Assembly (NCBI GenBank): GCA_009760855.2
Contig: WPIO01000068.1
Location: 1,413,501-1,477,500, forward strand
From: Cristatella mucedo
Taxonomy: Eukaryota; Bryozoa; Phylactolaemata; Cristatellidae
Direction: 5' to 3'
DNA: 64,000 nucleotides
Under the pieces are notes generated by a model. That model made no database searches and had not been told where the DNA came from. It worked only from the letters and a program-made list of their open reading frames with translations. A program made the translations under genes and the position numbers. Shown here piece by piece: positions 33,707 to 42,955 of the stretch (its first letter is position 1; every line of letters starts with the position of its first letter).

Positions 33707-34798
33707 TTTTTAAAACGCTTTTTCAACTCATCTCTAAGTTAAATCATTTCATTATATATTTGCTCTTGAGTTGCAACTCTAGAGAACAGATTTTCTAGAA
33801 GTATTGCTGACTCACTTTTATAGTCGCATTCTTTTTACCACCTATTGTGCTTGATTCAACTTTTTAAATACTATCTTTTAATTTTTGTGAATAACTAGCT
33901 CCCATCTGTTCAACAAGTTTCTTGCCTGTTTTCAAATAATCGAATCTGTTTTTCACTTCTGAATTTTGTGCTTTGTCAGACAGATCATAATCAACTCCTT
34001 TATCAAGTAATTCTATCATATTTTCTATGTCTGTAATGGCATTCTTTAATCTAGAACTTTTTAAACTCAATGCATTCATTCTTTCTTCATCTGTGTTCAT
34101 TGGTGGAGATTTTTCTGTATACATTGTTGCGTCAACAATTTTCTTAACTAATCCTGCTACTGAGACAGTTATGCGAACTGCAAGACCAACAGTACTTAAG
34201 ATACTTGCTATACTTGCAATAATAGCTAGAATTGCAGGCAATAGTCCTCCTGACCTAACTTCAAGGAAGTTCTTCTTCCAAGCAAGTGGATCTAGTTGTG
34301 CTGCATCCCAAATGACTTCTTCTCCAAATGTATCTGACAAAAACTTACTAGGATTCAGATGCCAATCAGATTTAAATTTTTCTGCTTCAAGTAGTGTCTC
34401 ATTTATATATTACACAATCTCTAATGATGCAATCATTTGTATAGACCTTTTTTATCTGCAATCATTTTCCAGAATACTTGTCCATATTTTCCAGAAGCAA
34501 TATCATCAGCAATTTCTTTTATAGGTAATCCTAAATCTACAACACCTGTTATACCTGATAGAAATCATCCTAATGCTTCTGTAGCAGTTCCAATAACTTT
34601 GAATGATTGTAAAACCTTTAGAACGATTGTTGCTATCTTATTTGATGCTTGTAAACTTAGTTTCATAGCAATCTTAGGTGCGACTTTTAGAATCGCTTTT
34701 GAGCCAAGCTCTGTTGCAATTGTTGTTCCTGATAACACTTCTTTTGTGGTATATATACCTGATTTTACATCGTCACCTTTTCTAGTTATTTTCTTCAT
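33691..34798 (-). pseudogene. Viral protein with hydrophobic segment, unknown
   Basis: Starting at ATG 34798, the N-terminal part (KVAPKIAMKLSLQASNKIAT) ends at a TGA at 34565 and continues in frame before shifting. The frame 34340-33864 encodes a hydrophobic stretch (LLPAILAIIASIASILSTVG, about residues 33-52) that could cross a membrane, then a charged helical tail. More shifts and stops follow down to TAA 33691. It is placed head to head with the fibre gene. The role is unknown; membrane association is inferred only from hydrophobicity. Confidence 0.45.
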
Positions 34799-34812
34799 AT
34801 ATATTAGAAATG
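34796..34812. promoter_or_regulatory. Shared divergent start region, 11 bp between two ATGs
   Basis: The minus-strand ATG (34798-34796) and plus-strand ATG (34810-34812) are separated by only 11 bases, ATATATTAGAA. This is the conserved motif itself, which seems to serve both directions. Confidence 0.55.
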
Positions 34813-37570
34813 GAAAATTTTATTAGAATGAATGGTTCTATTTTTGATTGCCTTGATGCAAATGGAATCAGAATTATAAATCTTGCATATCCAGTAAATA
34901 ATGGTGATGCAATAAGATTAGATTATGCTCTAAGTTCAAATTTTGGAAACAGTGTAGCAAAAATAATGTTACAGGAGAAATGTCTCCTGTTTCTAATTTA
35001 TCAAACTTTCTTCCAAAGAATGGTGCAAAATCTTTATCTCAACTGAACTGTACAAATGTTTCTGGTATTTAGGGAAATTCTGCTGATGGAACTACATGTA
35101 AAGATTCTAGACCTTACAAAGTAATACACTATGGACTTCTGAAATGTAAGACTCAAGTTTTCAATGGGAATTGAAATATTACTTGTAACTTAGGATTAAA
35201 CAGAATTACTTCTTTGAAAGATTCAGATATTATAACAAAACAAACAGTAGATTCTTGCAAATGTTCTTGTAGATATATAAGATTTACTACTTTTCCAAGT
35301 TTTATCTCATTGAATGCTTCAGGATTAAGTATTAATGTAAATGGAAGTGGAACAGAAACTTCTACTTTAAGAGCAACACCTGCTGACATAGCAATGTTTG
35401 ATCAAACTGGAAACATAATAGGTTACGCAACACCATTGAAAACCTTTTTTCGTGGACCAGTAAATAACTTTGGAATGATTTCTAGTGTACTGCGGTCTTC
35501 TAATACTACTGGGAACATTCTTAGATTTAACTAGTGATAATACTTATGCTGTATCTAGTACTCTTATTTTGTAATAAATATTGATGGAACATCCAGTTAT
35601 ATTAGTAGCAATTTCACTGTTGCAAATGATGTAACCTATGTTGATTTTCTTATTAGTATAGTAGAGAAATGTCTCTTGGTTATCGTAGGAAAGAATCTAG
35701 CTCAAAAAAACTACGTTCTTAAAACTGGCGATATGATCTTTAAATATGAATCAAAATTTAATAAAAAAAAACCTTGGAGATCCCTTGGATTGTGGAGATG
35801 CTGTAAACAAAAAATACATAGACACCAACTTGAATACAAAAATATCTAGAGGAGCAACTGCTGATGGAGATATAGATATGAACAATCATAGACTGATAGA
35901 TCTTGCAAATCCTATCAAGGCAAGTGATGCTGCTACAAAAGATTATGCTGATACAAAACTGTCAAAGACTGGTGGTGTTATTATTCGAAAACTAACAGTG
36001 GGTGATTTAGTTATTAAGAATTATCCTAGATTACCAAACGATGTTGTTAATAAGAAATATTCGGATGATAGCTTTGTTAATTCAAGTGGTGGAACTATTA
36101 ATGGAGGTTAAGATATGAATGGTTTTCCAATTATTATAACAAGCGATCCAGTAAATCCTAATGACGGTGTAAATCTTGGATGCCTAAATAAAGTAAGTGA
36201 TGGAAATATAGCAAGTGTAAATTTTAAAGGAATTATGGATGGATCTCTAACTACACAAATATATGGCAGAACACTTAATAGTAGATGGATTACTAACATT
36301 GGTAATGTTACAATTCCAAGAGGGTTATTTGTTGTTGGAGTAATGTATAGCTATAACGCACGAACAAGAGTACTCATGCCTACACCATCAACATTAACAC
36401 CTCAGAATGATCAGTTGTATGGTAGATATATGTTAAATAGTAATAAAAAATAGTTCCTAATTCCACTTTTTTAGCAGCATTAAGTTTGTTAAATTTAGAA
36501 ATTAATGTTACTGCTTGTATAGCAATAGCCTAAATGCTCAGTAGAAAAGATTTACAGATGATTGAAACATTGGATATGAGTAAAAATTAAATATTAAATC
36601 TTGACAGCACTCTAGATTCACTAGAAGCTGTTGGAAAATCATTTGCTGATAACAACTATTTAAGAAAATATTCAGATAAGATTATAGGAGGAGATTTATC
36701 TGCAAATTTAAAAGATTTGTTAATGTATTAACTCCAACTATTGGAAGTGATATTGCAACAAAATAATATTTCGACCAAAAATTGGGAGAAAACTCTACTA
36801 TTACTGGAAACTTAACTGTACATAAATTTGAACTTATAGGCGTGGAATCTGATACCTGCTTTACAATGGATTCTATTGAAGGGTCTTATCTAAAAAAAAT
36901 AGACTAATAATGCATGGTAATTTAACAGTCAATAGTGTAAATAATATTTATAGTTATGATGATTACTTTTTAGCAAAATTATCTCATATTAACATAAAAA
37001 ACTTACTCAAAGATGACATTAAAATAATAGATATTAATAATGCACCCATTGGTACTGTATCTAATCCAATAAATATTGTTAATAATAATTATTTTTGCTT
37101 CGCTGTTGAGCGAAGATAAATCACTGAAAAATCAATTGTGTTAAAAGATGTTAATATGACTAGAGTAAATTACAATGATGTTGAAACAAGCTTTTTTAAA
37201 CTTCATTGGTGATATTACTAATGTAGTTAGAAACTATTATCACAAATTTTACTCTCCAAATTTCTCTGTTTCTAATTTTCTTAATATTACTTATTGTGGC
37301 GTTGAAAATAATTATATTTTTTAACTAAGTGATTGTATAACACAGTTTGCATTTAATTATGATATTAATGATGTTTCTATGACATATATTTATTTTTCTA
37401 TTGATTATAGTAGTATTAATATAACTATTAATTATCCTGTTTTAAATTATAACAATCCTATTACTCCAAGTGATTTAGATGTTATTGAAACGGGTTTAAT
37501 AACTGATGTAAAATATTCAATTCCATACTCTGTTAACATTAGTCCTTCCATTCCAATGATTCTTGAATAA
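34810..37570 (+). pseudogene. Fibre-like repeat protein, decayed
   Basis: The N-terminus has CLDANGIRIINLAYPVN, matching the fibre part at 25.4 kb. Repeats follow: LGDPLDCGDAVNKKYID (about 35778), LANPIKASDAATKDYAD (about 35901), PNDVVNKKYSD (about 36036) and TSDPVNPNDGVNLG (about 36140). The spacing resembles trimeric phage and algal-virus fibres, where each motif ends a shaft segment. An in-frame TAA sits at 36109-36111, and frameshifts occur near 34960, 35040-35210, 35540-35740 and in several places after 36450. The last open part ends at 37570, converging with a minus-strand gene. Host-attachment role is inferred from repeat type. Confidence 0.65.
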
Positions 37571-37913
37571 ATTCTGTTGGTAAACTGCTATCCTTTCCCA
37601 CTAATTGTTTTGTTAACTCAACTTTTTAAGAGTATGCTTCTGACTTGAAACTATTTATTTTTCTATTTTCAAGTCTTTGAGAATTCTGAAAAACTGATGT
37701 ATCTCTAACTTTAGTAAATATGCATGAAATCTCTGAATTGGAATGGTGAACTCTTAAAGTTTTGTATTCTAAAACTAATTTTAACGCTTCTAAAAGTGTA
37801 TATCTAATATCTTCATTTCGACCCATTGGAAACGAACAAATCTTGAAATTAGAATATTGCTGACCTTGTACTTCTGTTAGACGGTCTTTACTTCTTGTTT
37901 CTACTAAATTAAT
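37539..37913 (-). pseudogene. Unknown viral protein with lost start codon
   Basis: The conserved motif reads TATAGAAATT at 37920-37911, so the expected ATG at 37913 is now ATT. The frame continues through MGRNEDIRYTLLEALKLV to TAA 37626, then remains open in frame to a second TAA at 37539. Its 3' end overlaps the fibre gene end by about 30 bp. No family recognised. Confidence 0.45.
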
Positions 37914-37932
37914 TTCTATAGAAATAAATTAT

Positions 37933-38654
37933 TTACAGAGTAGTTGTTGGTGGATCAGTTGTAGGCGCAGCTGGCACTGCACGAGTAGCAAGAGCAGTAA
38001 GTGTTGCCTTTTGTCTAGCAGTCTAGCTTTTTGTCTTTGCATGCTGACCCTGTGCATGTCACCGCTAACCATATTATTCATTTTGTATTGTTTTTCAATC
38101 ATGATTTTACTTACTATTCAATTGCATATCACTTTGTAGCAAATGTAAAGCGCCTAGAAAGAGGTTAAGTTCTCTGAGGGCGCTTTATCAAGTGCAATAT
38201 TATTATTATTAGCACAGATATTATTATTATCAGAGATATCAGGTAGAATAGCATAGCACTCATCTTAAACAATTCCGGAGATGTCAGGCTTAATTCCTAC
38301 TACACCTGAGATAACTGTTGAAAGTGTTGGTAGTTGACTAGCAATCCATGTTGTATAACCAGAGATTTCTCCAGGAGTATCAAGAAGAGTATCAACTTTT
38401 GTTCTAACTGTAGATTCAAGATTACCTGTTACACTTGCCAATCCAGAGCTAATTGCCTTTTGTGCTTCAATATCACATTCATCAATATAAAACTTTTTAA
38501 CGGAAGCATCAGTCATAATTGAAATATCTGAATCAAGTGTTTGTTCATCATATGCAGTCATTCTTGATTTGACAAGATAGTCTACATAAGATTTCAACAG
38601 AGTTGCATATGTAGCAAGATTGGGATCAGTGATGTCAGTTGTTGTCGCTGCCAT
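37933..38654 (-). pseudogene. Unknown viral protein split by L2
   Basis: ATG 38654 follows AGTATAGGAAATG. The first 129 codons are open (Thr/Ser-rich, SYVDYLVKSRMTAYDE; then STVRTKVDTLLDTPGE) to TAA 38265. The frame continues to the L2 at 38213. Beyond the L2, Ala/Thr/Pro-rich codons (ALATRAVPAAPTTDPPTTTL) end at TAA 37933. Family unknown. Confidence 0.45.
38036..38213 (+). mobile_element. L2 3'-end insertion
   Basis: Short 5'-truncated L2 of UTR and tail only, ending GGGCGCTTTATCAAGTGC with ATT repeats. It lies inside a viral gene. No clear target duplication was found. Confidence 0.8.
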
Positions 38655-38664
38655 TTCCTATACT
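38652..38664 (-). promoter_or_regulatory. Start-proximal motif AGTATAGGAAATG
   Basis: Same 13-base string as at the packaging ATPase start. Confidence 0.6.
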
Positions 38665-38684
38665 ACTTACAAAGTTTTTAACAG

Positions 38685-39032
38685 CTATTCTTTAATTAAT
38701 TCTCTTGCTTTCTTTTTAGATTCTTCGTATTTATCCTTAGCATCACAAATATCTAAAACAGCAAAAATAAATTCATTTTTTATTTTTATGATAATACTTT
38801 TAGAATCATTAAGTTTAAAAATATCACAAATAACTTGCTCAAATTCATTAAATTTTGTTAATACTATTCTATTAATTTTTTTGAAAAGATTATTTCCTTC
38901 ACAAAATTTTAAATTTAATCCTATTACTCCATCAGCGGGATAAATATTTAAATAAACATAATTAGATTCATTTGCTTCATAAGCAATTTTCTCTAGTTCT
39001 TTTATTTTTTCCTTTAGTTTTTTAATATCCAT
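38685..39032 (-). CDS. Unknown 115-aa viral protein, intact frame
   Basis: ATG 39032 follows TATATAGAAA. The protein starts with a Lys/Glu helix (KLKEKIKELEKIAYEANE), continues with a mixed beta-like middle (VYLNIYPADGVIG) and ends in a charged helix. It resembles the small gene upstream (39089-39342) only in its helical charge. No family recognised. It is one of the few unbroken frames. Confidence 0.5.
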   Translation of the reverse strand: MDIKKLKEKIKELEKIAYEANESNYVYLNIYPADGVIGLNLKFCEGNNLFKKINRIVLTKFNEFEQVICDIFKLNDSKSIIIKIKNEFIFAVLDICDAKDKYEESKKKARELIKE

Positions 39033-39042
39033 TTTCTATATA
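39030..39042 (-). promoter_or_regulatory. Start-proximal motif TATATAGAAAATG
   Basis: Same form as at 23216 on the other strand. Confidence 0.65.
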
Positions 39043-39088
39043 ATGTAAAAAGTATTCAATATAAAATCAATTAATTTGAACACATTGT

Positions 39089-39342
39089 TTAGTTATTGAA
39101 GTCTTTGATTCTTTTATCTGCTTCTAATAACATTGTATTTATTTTACTTCTGCATTTCATTAGTTTATCAAATGTATCACAAATTTCAACAAGATCACTA
39201 ATGAATGAGCTATCTAAATCTGGAATAAATTTATCAAGCGAATGCTTAACAATTCTTTGATCGACTTTTTTAATTTTTGTAGACACATTTTAAGTGCCAT
39301 ACCTCTCGATCGTTCACAACTAAGAATTCTAGAAACATCCAT
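39089..39342 (-). pseudogene. Small helical viral protein, frameshifted
   Basis: The motif TATATAGAATG gives ATG 39342 (MDVSRILSCERSRG). The frame shifts near 39290 into the frame ending at 39089 (KVDQRIVKHSLDKFIPDLD, then RSKINTMLLEADKRIKDF). Mostly helical and charged. Function unknown. Confidence 0.4.
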
Positions 39343-39350
39343 TCTATATA
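39340..39350 (-). promoter_or_regulatory. Start-proximal motif TATATAGAATG
   Basis: One base shorter between TATATAGA and ATG than the consensus. Confidence 0.5.
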
Positions 39351-39791
39351 AATAACAACTTTGTTTTAGTTCATCCTCTTCGTTTACACAATTGCATTGG
39401 ACTTCTTCATCGCCTTCATAATGTATTTCTTCATCACTGTTATACTCAGAGTTTTCTTCGTCTTCACTATCGTCTTCTGGATTGTAATCATCAGGATCAT
39501 CGACATCAGATTCTTCAATTCAATATCACGCGCAGTTTCAACTTGTTCAACTTTTTCAGTTTCAGATTTTTCAATTTGTTCAGTTTCAGCTTTTTCTATT
39601 TCTATAATAGTAGATTTTTATTTTTAATATAAAATTATTCCTGCTATCTCAAGAATTAACTCTTCTTTTGCTTTCTCATATTCTATTTCTATTTGTAATT
39701 CATATATTTCCTTTGTGCTCTTTCGTAGATCATGTTCAACTTTTACTTTTGGCTTTGGTTCCGAAGATTCTTTACGTTTTTGTTTAGGGAT
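39343..39791 (-). pseudogene. Charged, acidic remnant
   Basis: A Lys/Glu-rich helical segment (KPKPKVKVEHDLRKSTKEIY, near 39700) is followed in shifted frames by a strongly acidic run (DVDDPDDYNPEDDSEDEENS, near 39470). No start codon was identified and several stops intervene. It could be a decayed acidic DNA-binding or scaffold-like protein, but no family is recognisable. Confidence 0.35.
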
Positions 39792-41516
39792 TTATATTAC
39801 ACTCAAAAAATTTTCACCAGTCTCTTTTATTTTATATTGACCATAGCTGAGTGAATACACTCCAAGTTCCATCCAGTATCGCTTTGAGTCAAAAGCAGAT
39901 AATGCTTTTTTTATTGTTTTATAGTATAAATTTGATGATTTCTTGTTTGAAACCTTGACTGATTGCAGTAAACATTATAGCCAGTCTCAAGACATCCAAC
40001 ATAATCTGAGAGATATCATCACTTTTTACATCTTTTTGGGTGCCTTTAGCTTTCTCTGCTAAAGATTTCACTTCTATGCCTTTATTTGTTGCAATTGCTA
40101 TCTGCATAGAATAGTTTTGGTCTTAAGAAAACTCCTTCGTCTAGTACAACAGAATTTTCTAGCATAGAACCATTTTCATCTCTAATGAAATCTTTCGTTT
40201 TTGGATCAATAGTATACTTTTTTTGGATCTCATCCTTAAATTTTCCTAAGCTTCCTTTATTATCTTTCATAATTTTCTCAAATCCTTCTACTTTCCATAT
40301 TTCTTGGTTTTTAGGGTAACCAGAGAGATCAAGATACTCAAGATAATTTTCAAAGTCTTTATAAACATCTTCTGAATTTATTTTCATAACAAAAGAATCA
40401 GTGTCAGTATAAGCAAGTGTTAATGCTTCACCATAATAGTCTTTCATTGTATTATAATAAAAGTCTTGCATTATTATTTTGATAACTCAAGCATTGCAAA
40501 TCAAAAGTATATGGGCTTATTGAGACAGATTTCAGCCTCTGTTGTCTCTAGTCCAACCAGATCTCCATTAAAAAGTCTTCTATCTTTAAATCTTGCACTC
40601 ATACCTTTTTTATCAGATAAAGCAACATCTTGCTCGAATTTTAAATCAAACAACTCAATATTTACTCGTTCTCTTACATTCTCCATTGTTTTTCCAAAGA
40701 ATGCATAATTCTTCAGTTTATAATACTCTTTTTCGAACTCATCTTTTGCTTCTTTCCTTCTATGAATATTATCCTTAATGTATCCACTCAACCGATTGCT
40801 TTGTGAAAAACTCACTATTCTATGTAACTTTGTTAAGACATATCCCCTTTCTAAGGCAAACTGTAAATTTCTACAATAAATAATATACTCCTTTCTTGGT
40901 TTCAAATCGAGAATTAGTTTTAATACTTTACTTTCATAATCATCAATTTTATTTTATTCTCATCTCTCACTAAAGTGCTCTTTTGGTAAGATGAATATTC
41001 TTCCGTGTCAACTCTTCTCTTAATAGGTAGAAGAGGATAATCATAGGTAGAAGAGAATAAAACATCATGTAAATCCCCTGGACAGTGCTTATCAACCTCG
41101 AAAGCATAACCAGTTTCAGAATTTTCTTTTATTCCTAATATTTATTTCTTTGTAAGACTTAATCTGTTTTTCTTCTAAAATTTTGAAATTGCTTGTCGGC
41201 AATAATTGGGTCATTGCTGTTGCATAAAGTGAATTAGCATCCTCATAAAGTAACCAACTTTTTTCTTTCGTACTATCATAATTTGATGCCATATGATTAT
41301 TTGCTTTATTACGTCTGCAGGATGCTTGTGTTACTCCTCCTCTGATAGCACTCTCAAAGAAAGTAAAGTCTTCAAAGTTCGATAATAAGTCTAATCTAAC
41401 TTTTGAAAATCTTAACCCCGCACACCAAGCTAAACCTGGAGCTGTAAAGAAATTTGCGGGATCAAGATCGTACATTCTCTTTGAAAGATGTGCAAATGTC
41501 TGTCGACTTCTGCTAT
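39792..41516 (-). pseudogene. Type-B DNA polymerase, Polinton protein-primed group (5' truncated)
   Basis: It replicates the element in this family. Visible parts: the segment before and including motif A (LLYEDANSLYATAMTQLLP, about 41220-41275); the motif B region with FSQSNRLSGYI and KLKNYAFFGKTMENVRERVN (about 40690-40830); motif C intact as AYTDTDSF (near 40400); and a C-terminal SLAEKAKGTQKDV plus a DSKRY-containing end (39790-40060). Shifts lie near 41118-41100, 40921-40905, 40480 and 40105, with an in-frame TGA at 40501. The exonuclease and N-terminal domains are absent because the L2 at 41530 lies there. Not functional. Confidence 0.88.
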
Positions 41517-42221
41517 TATGCCGCCCAACCGTAGATAATAAAAATAATAATAATCCTAATAGTACTAATACTCTTTATAAAGAGCCCCCAGAGAACTCAT
41601 TCTCTTTCTACGCGCTTTACATTTCCTGCAAAGAAAACGCGGTTGAATGGTTAGTGGTATTATGCTTGATAAACAACATGAATAACATGGTTAAGGGTGA
41701 CATGCAGAGGATCACCATTCAAGTGTGTTTGGTGGCAGCATGCAAAGTGTCAGCACTCATAAGCACATAAAGGACAAATCACAGGAACCCACTCAATGCT
41801 GTCATAAATAGGTGCGTTTTAATTTCTTTTTAAATGTGGTCGAGTCTGAGGATGTCGTGACGCAAATCGGAGTGAGTTCCAGGATTTTGGAGCATACGAA
41901 CTAAATGCATGGTCCCCAAAAGATTTGAGGTTTGTGCATTATAGGTCAACAGTTAGTTTCAGAAAAGTAGTTGGTACGATGCTTAGTCTGGTGGGAGAGT
42001 ATATCTGATAGGTAGGCTGGAGCCAAAGAATGAAGGGACCTTAAAGTGAGCGACAAAACCTTGAAGTCGGTGCGTTGCTTGACTGGTAGCCAGTGCTGCT
42101 CAGAGAGAAGTGGTGTGATGTAGCAACAGCGACGCTCGCGACAGACAAGCCTAGCTGCAGAGTTTTGCACCAGCTGTAAGCGCCTGATTGCACATGCCGA
42201 TAGGCCAGCAAGCAGAGAGTT

Positions 42222-42283
42222 ATATATGTATATATATATATACATTATTTATATTTATATATATTTATATTTATATTTATATA
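42222..42283. repeat. (TA)n-rich tract
   Basis: Imperfect TA and TTTATA repeats at the 3' end of the nested SINE. Confidence 0.85.
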
Positions 42284-42420
42284 ATTCATTTGTATAGCGC
42301 CCTAAGAGAACTTAATCTCTATTCAGGTGCTTCACATTTGCCTCGGGGCTCGAGCCCACGACCTCAGCCAGATCTTTGTCGGGGCGAGCACCTTAACCAC
42401 TGGCCCAAACCAGCTCGGAA
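42284..42420 (-). mobile_element. tRNA-derived SINE (family A), nested in L2
   Basis: On the minus strand: CCAGTGGTTAAGGTGCTCGC (A-box region), GGGCTCGAGCCC (B box), then AGAGATTAAGTTCTCTTAGG, a tail related to L2. This is the best-preserved copy in the window. Confidence 0.75.
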
Positions 42421-42879
42421 GGGTTACAGAAGTCAAGACGGAATATCAAAAATGCACGGACCAACTTCGACGCGATATCCTTATCTAACCATGCCCGAAT
42501 TTTAGCTATGTTATATAGCTGAAAGAAGGCATACTAGATTGTGGAGCTGATGCGGTCATCCAGCAAAAAGTTCCTTTGGAACCTGACACCTAAATTGTGT
42601 GCAGATTCAACAGGAGATATGCTGGCAGAGCCGATTTTGAGAGCTAGCCTTTCTAATTTCTGAATCATGCTTGGCTTCCCACAATTGGCTCAAGACTATT
42701 ATAACTCAGGCGAAAAATATTTCAGAAGTCAGACTCTAGCAGGTCTAGTTTAACGCTGATTCAACCAATCCATCCGAAATGAGACCATGTTTACGTCTAG
42801 TCGCTACATATTCGTGTGTACACTTAAAATTGATCTTGCGGCCCATAGGAGGCCGTTCAGATTCTATACTGCAGCAACT

Positions 42880-42955
42880 CTAAAGTGCCCAGAAAGAGAT
42901 TGAGTTCTCTTAGGGCGCTATATCAAAGGAATTATTGTTATTATTATACTATTGG
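42880..42955 (+). mobile_element. L2 3' tail fragment
   Basis: AGAAAGAGATTGAGTTCTCT and GGGCGCTATATC followed by an ATT run. Confidence 0.7.

Larger units (their letters stand above)
22840..41525. mobile_element. Decayed Polinton/Maverick (adintovirus-like) element
   Basis: This AT-rich block of about 18.7 kb contains remnants of a type-B DNA polymerase, rve integrase, A32/FtsK-like packaging ATPase, major capsid protein and other virion-like genes. That set defines Polintons and adintoviruses. Polymerase lies near the right end and integrase near the left, as is usual. Most genes are broken by stops and frameshifts, and two L2 elements are inserted (30713-31571 and about 38036-38213). The right end is cut by an L2 at about 41530, which removes the polymerase N-terminus and any terminal repeat. 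No inverted repeat was found at the left edge. Short genes and convergent gene ends are tightly packed, as in a virus genome. Confidence 0.88.
41530..42720 (-). mobile_element. L2 copy bounding the virus-like element
   Basis: The tail (AAT repeats, GCCCCCAGAGAACTCATTCT) is at 41530-41620. UTR, ORF end (YLSDILSHQTKHRT) and an RT-distal segment follow to about 42720. A (TA)n run and a family-A SINE are inserted at about 42222-42420. The polymerase gene stops where this copy begins and does not resume on its far side, so the end of the virus-like element was deleted. Confidence 0.75.

Noticed and set aside
22840-41525. Idea that TAA/TAG are read as glutamine in the virus-like element, because many in-frame stops are TAA or TAG
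   Set aside because: TGA stops also occur (31858, 34565, 40501), one TAG in the integrase replaces a position that is normally Trp, and several genes carry 1-bp shifts. Ordinary decay explains the pattern.
42284-42420. tRNA gene
   Set aside because: A and B boxes are present but no complete cloverleaf or acceptor stem forms, and multiple copies share an L2-like tail, so it is a SINE.
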